A stretch of DNA of 5,196 bases, taken from positions 1 to 5,196 of the forward strand of contig SLIH01000096.1 of NCBI GenBank assembly GCA_007135745.1, written 5' to 3'. Shown here piece after piece: positions 1 through 5,033 of this stretch. Each line of letters opens with the position of its first letter. The first letter of the stretch is position 1. The notes below the pieces were generated by a model. It did not search any database and was not told the origin of the DNA. It saw nothing but the letters and a program-made list of their open reading frames with translations. This stretch comes from Halomonas sp. GTDB taxonomy: Bacteria > Pseudomonadota > Gammaproteobacteria > Pseudomonadales > Oleiphilaceae. The translations under genes were made by a program, and so were the position numbers.

Positions 1-114
1 TATTTAAATACAGCTTTGATTTTACGAGATTCGCTGCCATCTCGACATGCACCTCGGGTTTTGTCACCGGCGTCGAAGCCAGATCGTCCCCGTACGCACA
101 GTATATGGGGCCGG
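1..114. other. Left-edge non-coding stretch downstream of the acyltransferase gene
   Basis: I see no supportable gene here. The plus-strand reading frame that stays open through this stretch continues for hundreds of bases antisense to the acyltransferase gene and its translation resembles no family I recognise, so I treat it as a shadow. The only structure noted is a short inverted repeat, CCCCGTA at 88-94 and TATGGGG at 104-110, which lies just past the acyltransferase stop codon. It is not followed by a T-run on either strand, so it is at best a weak 3'-end hairpin. The extreme left end (1-25) is AT-richer than the rest, which would fit a promoter or intergenic boundary, but no convincing -35/-10 pair was found. 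Confidence 0.5.
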
Positions 115-1548
115 TTATGTAATACTCAAGGGCTTTTGTGTGTCCAGCCTGAGGCTGGTGGTGTCTGCGGATTCCAGTGCCAGATCCCGCAGTTCACCGA
201 AGGCATCGGCAAAAGCGGCGGCGATGCGGTCCGGATCCTGGATCAGTTTGCGGTCGCTTATGATGCCGAACTGGACACTGCCGGCGTAGCTGAAGATGCT
301 GAGGCCGATACCCACCTCGCCAGTCTGGGGCACCCAGAACATGGGTTGACGCAATCGTGCGCCACAGAGATGGAGGTGCTCCGTTGGCCCCGGGACGTTG
401 GTCATGACCGCGGAGGCCTTGCGGCTGAGCAGCTCCAGGGCTCGCTTTTCAAGAAGATCCGGGCCCCGGCCAAGGACATCAAGAAGCCCATAGGAGACCT
501 GGGCCTGATAGGACTGTTTCAGATTGCGCAGATGGCCCCGCACCGTGGCAAAGCGCATGCGCGGGCAGGTGAGGTGGACTGGCAGGGGCACCAGCACCAG
601 TCCGAACTGATTGCCCAGGCGGGTTACCGGCTGGTCGAGGGGGCGCAGATTGAACGGCATGGCCACATGGATTTCTTCGCTGGGCATGGGGGTTGCGGAA
701 TCGCGCAGGAAAGCATGGAGGGCGCCCGTTGCCGCTGCGGTCAGAACGTCGTTGACCGTGCCCTCCAGGGCCCTGGCCGTGGCCTTTACCTCGCCCAGAT
801 CCAACGGTTCTGACCAGGCGGCGATCTTGCGTCCACTCAGTCGGCCTTTCAGTGGGCTGGGCGGGTCTGCCCGGCTGAATGTGAGCTGCAGAAGGTCACT
901 GCCAATTTTCGCCCCTTCCCAGGCAAGGCGCCCCAGGTAGGCTGGGTCTTCCCAGGCGTTACGCAGCAGCAGGCGCGTTTCGCGCCGTGCCAGACGCAGA
1001 TTGCGCCGTGTGCGGTGCAGCACCCGCCGCCATTCCGGCAGTTGGTCAATCGGTCGACGTCTGCGCCGCTTCCGGGGCGCTGCCTGGCGTTCGTCGGTCA
1101 GGGTCAGCAGTACGCGCACCAGTGAAATGCCATCGGCAATGCAGTGGTGGATTCGCACCATCAGGGCACAGCCGCCCTGATAATTATCGATGTAATGGAT
1201 CTGCCAGAGGGGGTGGGCGTCGTACAGGGGTGTGCTGTTGAGATCGCTGACCAGTTCCTGGAGTGCCTTCTGGTCTGCTTTTCCGGGGAGCGCGATACGG
1301 TGCAGGTGGTTGTCGAGACTGAACCAGGGGTCCTCCTCCCAATAGAAGCGGTCCCGATGGCACACAACCCGTTGCCGGAAACGGGGGAAGCTTAGAAAGC
1401 GCTCCTCGAGCAGCCGGCGCAGCGCGTCAATATCTATCCGTTCTTCAAAGATGAGCACGACACCAATCATCATGGCATTCACTGGCGATTCCATTCGTAG
1501 CCAGGCCGTGTCGACGGAAGACATGGGGGTTCTTTTTGTCTTGGCCAT
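115..1548 (-). CDS. Wax ester synthase / diacylglycerol acyltransferase (WS/DGAT family)
   Basis: This 477-residue protein belongs to the bacterial WS/DGAT acyltransferases, which transfer an acyl group from acyl-CoA to a fatty alcohol (wax ester) or to diacylglycerol (triacylglycerol) at the membrane and lipid-droplet surface. Visible family marks, in order: PLW at 113-115; the catalytic HHCIADG at 134-140 (HHxxxDG, general-base histidine pair); ND at 266-267 inside VNDVLT; NVPGP at 384-388; and GLSIFSYAG near 415-423. The length is close to that of known members (about 450-480). The start is chosen because AGGGAG lies 6 bases upstream of the ATG and the N-terminal SVDTAWLRMES aligns with the usual family N-terminus. 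A methionine at residue 9 is a weaker alternative. An unusual basic run (R159, K160, R161-R165) lies in the linker after the catalytic half, followed by another Arg-rich helix to about residue 196. The gene follows smpB on the same strand after 131 bases and has a candidate promoter of its own. Genomes carrying this family often have several paralogues, so substrate preference cannot be told from sequence alone. Confidence 0.93.
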   Translation of the reverse strand: MAKTKRTPMSSVDTAWLRMESPVNAMMIGVVLIFEERIDIDALRRLLEERFLSFPRFRQRVVCHRDRFYWEEDPWFSLDNHLHRIALPGKADQKALQELVSDLNSTPLYDAHPLWQIHYIDNYQGGCALMVRIHHCIADGISLVRVLLTLTDERQAAPRKRRRRRPIDQLPEWRRVLHRTRRNLRLARRETRLLLRNAWEDPAYLGRLAWEGAKIGSDLLQLTFSRADPPSPLKGRLSGRKIAAWSEPLDLGEVKATARALEGTVNDVLTAAATGALHAFLRDSATPMPSEEIHVAMPFNLRPLDQPVTRLGNQFGLVLVPLPVHLTCPRMRFATVRGHLRNLKQSYQAQVSYGLLDVLGRGPDLLEKRALELLSRKASAVMTNVPGPTEHLHLCGARLRQPMFWVPQTGEVGIGLSIFSYAGSVQFGIISDRKLIQDPDRIAAAFADAFGELRDLALESADTTSLRLDTQKPLSIT

Positions 1549-1588
1549 TTGCCTCTCCCTGCATGGAAACAGACAATTTCAGGGCACG

Positions 1589-1617
1589 AGTATACGACGG
1601 ACATCAGCAGCCGGAAA
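1589..1617 (-). promoter_or_regulatory. Candidate sigma70 promoter for the WS/DGAT gene
   Basis: On the minus strand a good -10 box, TATACT, lies at 1594-1589. At 17-base spacing the -35 position reads TTTCCG (1617-1612), which matches the consensus poorly. Transcription would begin near 1582 and give a leader of about 34 bases ending in the AGGGAG ribosome binding site (1560-1555). The promoter sits in the 131-base gap after smpB, which suggests the acyltransferase can be expressed independently. This is a reading by eye only. Confidence 0.42.
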
Positions 1618-1679
1618 GGTGCATTTGCTATCGGTAATAACCAGGTGAGTGCCGCCTCCCGGAAGGCGTGGCCCCGGGG

Positions 1680-2159
1680 TCAGCGGGTGTGTTCGCGCAT
1701 AATGCGTTGCTTCTGGCGGTTCCAGTCGCGCTCTTTCTCCGTGGCGCGTTTGTCGTGCTGCTTCTTGCCCTTCACCAGGGCGATTTCGCACTTGACCAGA
1801 TTTTGTTTCCAGTACAGTGCCAGGGGAACACAGGTGTAGCCTTCCTGCTGTGTCTTGCCAATGAGTTTGGCAATTTCCTTTTGGTGCAGCAGCAGTTTCC
1901 GGGTTCGCGTTGGGTCCGGCACGATATGGGTTGAAGCGGTGGGCAGCGGAGGGATGTGCAGCCCGAGCAACCAGGCTTCTTCGTTTTTCAGCAGCACGTA
2001 GGCGTCCGTGAGCTGGCATTTGCCGGCTCGCAGTGCTTTGACTTCCCATCCATGCAGCACCATCCCCGCCTCGAACTTTTCTTCGATGTGGTACTCGTGA
2101 CGAGCCTTCTTGTTAAGGGCGATGGTGTTGCTGGACTGTGGCTTTTTCTTCTTGCTCAT
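1680..2159 (-). CDS. smpB: SsrA-binding protein SmpB
   Basis: SmpB binds tmRNA (SsrA) and, with it, rescues ribosomes stalled on broken mRNAs by trans-translation in the cytoplasm. The 159-residue product has the family's normal length (E. coli has 160) and matches it throughout: a Lys-rich N-terminus, [10 protein letters not shown] at 14-23, [10 protein letters not shown] at 37-46, [10 protein letters not shown] at 82-91, and the C-terminal GKKQHDKR at 131-138, followed by the basic tail that becomes helical in the ribosome. The reading frame extends 28 codons further upstream to an ATG at 2243. I reject that start because the extra residues are unlike any SmpB and that ATG abuts the best -10 box, so it would not be transcribed. 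The chosen ATG has only a weak Shine-Dalgarno sequence (GAG). The tmRNA gene, adjacent in E. coli, is not in this window. The gene is divergent from the transporter-ratA-rnfH operon. Confidence 0.97.
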   Translation of the reverse strand: MSKKKKPQSSNTIALNKKARHEYHIEEKFEAGMVLHGWEVKALRAGKCQLTDAYVLLKNEEAWLLGLHIPPLPTASTHIVPDPTRTRKLLLHQKEIAKLIGKTQQEGYTCVPLALYWKQNLVKCEIALVKGKKQHDKRATEKERDWNRQKQRIMREHTR

Positions 2160-2194
2160 AGCTCGATTGCCGGACGCCGGTTGAAAAAGTGTGG

Positions 2195-2223
2195 CCCGGT
2201 TTTCGGTAATGCCGATGACCGGG
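2195..2223. repeat. Imperfect 29-base inverted repeat in the smpB leader
   Basis: Read on the plus strand the structure is CCCGGT (2195-2200), three bases, CGG (2204-2206), a five-base loop TAATG (2207-2211), CCG (2212-2214), three bases, then ACCGGG (2218-2223). Nine base pairs are perfect, interrupted by a 3x3 internal loop. It lies between the predicted smpB transcription start (about 2235) and the smpB start codon (2159), so it would form a hairpin in the smpB leader RNA. In that orientation the stem is followed, after six bases, by a run of five T (2189-2185), which gives an attenuator-like look. It could equally be a DNA operator. Its function is inferred; only the symmetry is observed. 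Confidence 0.55.
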
Positions 2224-2237
2224 GTGCACAAAGCGGC

Positions 2238-2309
2238 GCACATTGTAGCGCAAAGGGGGCGTCATTGGGCAAAGTCTGTTGGTGGGGCTGGCACATTGCG
2301 CGGGGCGTC
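2238..2309. repeat. Two related direct repeats in the smpB-transporter intergenic region
   Basis: The order GCACATTG, CGC, GGGGCGTC occurs twice. In the first copy (2238-2263) the blocks are separated by TAG and by AAAG. In the second copy (2291-2309) they are contiguous. All 19 bases of the second copy are therefore present, in order, in the first. The first copy contains the candidate smpB -10 box (2247-2242). The second lies roughly 60-80 bases upstream of the transporter start codon, near where its promoter should be. The copies could be a decayed duplication or paired protein-binding sites; I do not recognise the motif. Confidence 0.5.
2242..2272 (-). promoter_or_regulatory. Candidate sigma70 promoter for smpB
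   Basis: On the minus strand TACAAT (2247-2242) matches the -10 consensus at five of six positions. The best -35 candidate is TTGCCC (2272-2267), at a longer than ideal spacing of 19 bases. Transcription would start near 2235 and leave a leader of about 75 bases containing the inverted repeat at 2195-2223. The -10 box is strong; the -35 is uncertain. Confidence 0.45.
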
Positions 2310-2323
2310 TGCTTAATCTGCAC

Positions 2324-2329
2324 TATGCT
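2324..2329 (+). promoter_or_regulatory. Weak candidate -10 box for the transporter-ratA-rnfH operon
   Basis: TATGCT is the most -10-like hexamer close to the transporter start and agrees with the consensus at four of six positions. The sequence 16-18 bases upstream is G-rich and does not resemble a -35 box, so an activator-dependent promoter or a different start is possible. This is offered only as the best candidate in the gap. Confidence 0.22.
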
Positions 2330-2368
2330 TTCCGGTACACTTTCAGACCTTTCTCTACGGGGACATTC

Positions 2369-3835
2369 ATGCGTCCGCAAACGCAACAAAGCCTGGGGTT
2401 CTGGGGCAGTCGCTGGACTTTTGCGTTGGCGCTGGCCGGGCTTGTGGTCGGGCTGGGCAATATCTGGCGGCTTCCCACTGCGATGGGCGAGCATGGTGGT
2501 GCCGCCTTTCTGGTGGTCTATTGCCTGCTCCTCCTCGTCATTGGTGTTCCTGTCCTGATGGCTGAGCTGATGCTGGGCCGGACGTCCCGAAGTGGGCCGG
2601 TCAGTGCCATGCGCCTGATGACCCGCGGAACCTCTCTGGAAAGCGCAGGCCCCTGGGTCGGACGGGGGATGCTGGTCACCGTTGTTCTACTGCTTGGTTT
2701 CTACGCGGTCGTTGGCGGTATGGCGCTCGCCTATATCTTTCGGGCGGCACTGGGAGAGTTGCCGGGCGACTCCACTCAGGCGACGTTTCTGGTTTTTGAT
2801 CGTTTTCGCAGCAGCGCGCTGGATCTGGTGATCTGGCAGGTACTCTTTCTACTTCTGCTTTTTCTGGTCACGTTCAAGGGGCTTCGCCGGGGGCTGCAGC
2901 GCTCGCTGCGCATGGTGATGCCCATTACGTTGCTGCTTCTGGTTATTCTTATGGTGGTGGCAATCAGCCTGGGGGATGCCGGACAGGCCGGTCGTTATCT
3001 GCTGTCGTTCCGCTGGGAAGAGCTGGGCTGGGATGGTGCGTTGAATGCGCTGGTCCATGCCTTCTATACCCTGACCATTGGTGTGGGAGCGGTCCTGATT
3101 TTGGGCGCCTATATGCCCGTACGTGGCTCCATGCGTGTGTCGGCCGTCGGTGTGGCGCTGGTTGATACGCTGCTGGCGGTGCTGGCGGGCATTCTGGTGT
3201 TCTCACTGGTTTTTGCCCAGCAGATGTCTCCGTCCCGAGGGTTTGAGCTTCTGTTCATTGCGTTGCCGCAGAGTTTCGATGCGTTGGGCGCCGGGCAGCT
3301 GGTGGGCAGTATGTTCTATGTGCTGGTGGTTGTGGTGGCATGGTCCTCGGCGCTGGTTATGATGGAGGCCATTATTGGCTGGCTTTCGGAAAAGTGGAAT
3401 TACCATCGTGAGCCCGCCGCCGTTGCGGTAACGGTGCTGGTGGGGCTTGCTGGTGTTTTTGTTGCGTTTTCGTTCAGCCACTGGAGCGAACTCTATATAC
3501 TGGGGCAGAACGCTTTTGAATGGATTAATACCCTTACCTCCGCGCTTCTTATACCGGCCATTGTTCTCTTTGTTGCCGTGCTCTGTGGTTGGGTGCTTCC
3601 GGTGGCAACCCTGGTGCGCGGGCTGGGGTTCAGTGGGCCGTCACTGCTGATCTGGCGGCACTGTCTGCGTTATCTGGTGCCTGTGGCGGTCCTGATCATG
3701 TTTGTTCAGGGCGTCCACGAGTATGGAGCCCGGGCATGCGAAAGAGCGACTCTGATCTGGTGTGAGCAGGCAGCTGCGGAACTTGAGACAGCGCCGGTGA
3801 GTGATGAGCCGTTGGGGATTGAGGTATCGCCTTGA
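2369..3835 (+). CDS. Sodium-dependent transporter, neurotransmitter:sodium symporter (SNF) family
   Basis: This 488-residue inner-membrane protein has the LeuT fold and probably imports an amino acid or related small organic solute using the sodium gradient. TM1 carries AGLVVGLGNIWRLP (23-36), the family signature, with N31 equivalent to the LeuT Na1 ligand N27 and G30 in the unwound segment. Y112 in TM3 corresponds to the substrate-binding Y108 of LeuT. TM6 has FYTLTIGVG (232-240), with T234 at the LeuT T254 position. S326-S327 in TM8 match the hydroxyl pair of the Na2 site. I count eleven hydrophobic segments, ending near residue 447, which is usual for bacterial members that lack TM12. A mostly polar tail of about 40 residues follows. 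The ATG at 2369 is preferred because GGGGA lies 5 bases upstream and the family alignment starts there. An in-frame start 30 codons earlier adds non-family residues. The substrate cannot be assigned. The stop codon overlaps the ratA start, so this is probably the first gene of a three-gene operon. Confidence 0.92.
   Translation: MRPQTQQSLGFWGSRWTFALALAGLVVGLGNIWRLPTAMGEHGGAAFLVVYCLLLLVIGVPVLMAELMLGRTSRSGPVSAMRLMTRGTSLESAGPWVGRGMLVTVVLLLGFYAVVGGMALAYIFRAALGELPGDSTQATFLVFDRFRSSALDLVIWQVLFLLLLFLVTFKGLRRGLQRSLRMVMPITLLLLVILMVVAISLGDAGQAGRYLLSFRWEELGWDGALNALVHAFYTLTIGVGAVLILGAYMPVRGSMRVSAVGVALVDTLLAVLAGILVFSLVFAQQMSPSRGFELLFIALPQSFDALGAGQLVGSMFYVLVVVVAWSSALVMMEAIIGWLSEKWNYHREPAAVAVTVLVGLAGVFVAFSFSHWSELYILGQNAFEWINTLTSALLIPAIVLFVAVLCGWVLPVATLVRGLGFSGPSLLIWRHCLRYLVPVAVLIMFVQGVHEYGARACERATLIWCEQAAAELETAPVSDEPLGIEVSP
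3821..3824 (+). promoter_or_regulatory. Ribosome binding site that fixes the TTG start of ratA
   Basis: GAGG lies 7 bases upstream of TTG at 3832-3834, inside the last codons of the transporter gene. It supports a non-ATG start for ratA at exactly the point where the protein begins to align with its family, and it indicates translational coupling through the TTGA stop/start overlap. Confidence 0.6.
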
Positions 3836-4281
3836 AAGAACGAATAGAGCGCAGCGCTCTGGTCTGGCATCCGGCTGAGGATATGTTTCGACTGGTTAAC
3901 GATATTCCCCGTTACCCGGAGTTCCTGCCCTGGTGCTCCGATGCACGGGTTCACGAGCGCAACGAAGATCGGGTAACGGCTTCGCTGGTTATCGCTAAAG
4001 GTGGAATCAGCCAGAGCTTCACCACCTGCAATTGGCTGGAACATCCTCAGCGGATCGGGATTGAGCTGGTGGACGGGCCTTTCACCCAACTGCAGGGGGA
4101 GTGGCGCTTTCAGTGTCTGGATCAACGGGCCTGTAAGGTCATTCTCCAGCTTGATTTCGCCCTGCAGGGGCGCGTGAGCCGGTTGGCTTTCGGCAATGTC
4201 TTCAGTCAGGTGGCGAACACCATGGTGGATGCGTTCTGTCAGCGAGCCGACAGCATTTACGGCAAGAAACGGAGCGGCTGA
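3832..4281 (+). CDS. ratA: RatA / COQ10-type START-like domain protein
   Basis: The 149-residue product belongs to the RatA (YfjG, PasT) family of small START/polyketide-cyclase-like proteins. E. coli RatA was reported to bind the 50S subunit and block 70S assembly. The family is also homologous to mitochondrial COQ10, which binds ubiquinone and supports respiration, so the toxin label is debatable. Visible marks are RSALV at 7-11, YPEFLPWC at 28-35, DGPF at 81-84 with W91 following, and the amphipathic C-terminal helix with MVDAFCQRA at 131-139. The start is TTG, overlapping the transporter stop codon by four bases, with GAGG 7 bases upstream; there is no ATG nearby that would keep the conserved N-terminus. 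The stop shares one base with the start of rnfH. Divergence of ratA-rnfH from smpB is the standard gammaproteobacterial arrangement; the transporter lying between them is the departure. Family assignment is secure; the biochemical role is not. Confidence 0.95.
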   Translation: MKERIERSALVWHPAEDMFRLVNDIPRYPEFLPWCSDARVHERNEDRVTASLVIAKGGISQSFTTCNWLEHPQRIGIELVDGPFTQLQGEWRFQCLDQRACKVILQLDFALQGRVSRLAFGNVFSQVANTMVDAFCQRADSIYGKKRSG

Positions 4282-4574
4282 TGAGCAATGAGCTGATAAC
4301 CGTGGAAGTCGCCTACGCGCGACCTGACCGTCAGGAAATCGTGCCTCTTGAGGTGCCCGAGGGGACATCCGCCTGGGACGCGGTTCAGCAGTCGGGGATT
4401 ACTGACATCTTTCCGGAGATTGATCTCGACTCCCAGGATATGGGGATCTTCAGCAAGGTGCTGCGCGATCCCCGCCACCATGCGCTGAAAGAGGGCGATC
4501 GTGTGGAGATCTATCGGCCGCTCAGGATTGACCCCAAGGAGGCCCGCGCTAACAGGGCCGGGACCCGCCGGTAA
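4281..4574 (+). CDS. rnfH: RnfH family ubiquitin-like protein (RatB)
   Basis: This 97-residue small acidic-to-basic protein is of the RnfH/RatB (YfjF, PasI) family, which has a beta-grasp, ubiquitin-like fold. It was named RnfH from an rnf electron-transport locus in Rhodobacter and RatB/PasI where it was proposed as partner of RatA; its activity remains unclear. Recognisable segments are VEVAYARPDRQ at 8-18, the strand EIVPLEVPEGTSAWDAV at 19-35, GIFSKVL at 55-61 and the highly conserved GDRVEIYRPLRIDPKEAR at 72-89, followed by a short basic tail. The ATG overlaps the ratA stop by one base (TGATG), and GGAG lies 6 bases upstream, which indicates coupled translation. Its end faces the end of bamE with 11 bases between. 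Confidence 0.95.
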   Translation: MSNELITVEVAYARPDRQEIVPLEVPEGTSAWDAVQQSGITDIFPEIDLDSQDMGIFSKVLRDPRHHALKEGDRVEIYRPLRIDPKEARANRAGTRR

Positions 4575-4585
4575 CGGCAGCAGCC

Positions 4586-4924
4586 TCAGTTTGCGGGGGT
4601 GTCGGGCAGCAGGCTGGCTTCATGGCGCAGATAGCGGTTGTCTTCATAGAAAATGGTGATTCGCTGGCGCTTGATCTCACCACCCGAGCGCTGGAAGGTG
4701 TAGATGTAGTGTTCCCGGTTCGTGTCGAAACTGCTGACCACGATGGGTGTTCCCAGCAGCTGGTGAACGTCCGAACGGGTCATGGTGGGGACGAGACGGT
4801 CGAGGTCTTCGTGGTCCACAATGTTCCCTTGCTGGACGTCGATCTGGAAAACGCCGGGAAAGGCGCAGGCGCCGAGTGTCAGCGCCAGGAACAGTGCGCT
4901 GGAAACCTTGAGGAGCTTTTGCAT
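4586..4924 (-). CDS. bamE: Outer membrane assembly lipoprotein BamE (SmpA/OmlA)
   Basis: BamE is a small lipoprotein subunit of the BAM complex, which folds beta-barrel proteins into the outer membrane. The 112-residue precursor has a type II signal sequence with a charged start (MQKLLK), a hydrophobic core and a lipobox LGAC ending at C20, the residue to be lipidated. The following alanine favours outer-membrane sorting rather than retention in the inner membrane. The mature part carries the SmpA/OmlA domain: QGN at 32-34, the helix MTRSDVHQLLGTP at 48-60, and strands including REHYIYTF at 70-77 and RITIFY at 88-93. Length matches E. coli BamE (113). The Shine-Dalgarno GAGGA (4941-4937) is 12 bases from the ATG, which is longer than usual, but no better start exists. 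It is divergent from fur, as omlA is in Pseudomonas aeruginosa, and convergent with rnfH. Confidence 0.96.
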   Translation of the reverse strand: MQKLLKVSSALFLALTLGACAFPGVFQIDVQQGNIVDHEDLDRLVPTMTRSDVHQLLGTPIVVSSFDTNREHYIYTFQRSGGEIKRQRITIFYEDNRYLRHEASLLPDTPAN

Positions 4925-4965
4925 CGCGGGTTGAAATCCTCTATCTTGGGCCGCGTTTAACAGTC

Positions 4966-4994
4966 TGGACGACCATCAACAGGCCGCCTATCTT
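4966..4994 (+). promoter_or_regulatory. Candidate sigma70 promoter for fur
   Basis: TGGACG (4966-4971, four of six matches to -35) and TATCTT (4989-4994) are separated by exactly 17 bases. Transcription would start near 5001, giving a leader of about 33 bases with GGTAGG (5021-5026) placed 7 bases before the fur ATG. I see no recognisable Fur box with GATAAT-type repeats in this gap, so autoregulation is not supported by the visible sequence. Confidence 0.45.
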
Positions 4995-5018
4995 AACGGA
5001 AGCCGCAGACATCACCAA
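4990..5018 (-). promoter_or_regulatory. Candidate sigma70 promoter for bamE, overlapping that of fur
   Basis: On the minus strand TTGGTG (5018-5013) and TAAGAT (4995-4990) are 17 bases apart. The -10 occupies nearly the same bases as the fur -10 box on the opposite strand. Transcription would start near 4983 and leave a bamE leader of about 59 bases. Match quality is moderate (three and four of six). Confidence 0.35.
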
Positions 5019-5033
5019 CGGGTAGGTTTACGC

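Noticed and set aside
16..813. Long plus-strand open frame antisense to the acyltransferase gene
   Set aside because: The minus strand holds a clear WS/DGAT protein across the same bases. The plus-strand translation has no recognisable family features and is a by-product of GC-rich codons.
1653..1668. Rho-independent terminator after smpB (CGCCT / AGGCG hairpin)
   Set aside because: The stem is only five pairs and no T-run follows on the smpB strand.
1549..1679. tmRNA (ssrA) gene beside smpB
   Set aside because: The gap is 131 bases, far shorter than a tmRNA gene, and shows no tRNA-like ends.
2160..2243. N-terminally extended SmpB starting at 2243
   Set aside because: The extra 28 residues do not resemble SmpB, and the ATG abuts the best -10 box of the promoter, so it would lie upstream of the transcript.
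2289..2303. Sigma54 promoter for the transporter (TGGCAC followed by TTGC)
   Set aside because: The TGGCAC and TTGC elements are too close: the GC of the second element is not 10 bases after the GG of the first, a spacing that sigma54 promoters need.
3706..4368. 220-codon minus-strand open frame opposite ratA
   Set aside because: It lies fully antisense to the transporter end, ratA and the start of rnfH, all of which match known families. Its translation looks random in composition.
3832..4574. ratA-rnfH as a genuine toxin-antitoxin module
   Set aside because: The RatA/RatB names suggest this, but the pair is a core conserved operon, RatA is homologous to COQ10, and RnfH has no demonstrated antitoxin features visible here. 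I annotate the families without claiming a TA system.
4925..5033. Fur box between bamE and fur
   Set aside because: I could find no run of GATAAT-like hexamers in this gap on either strand.
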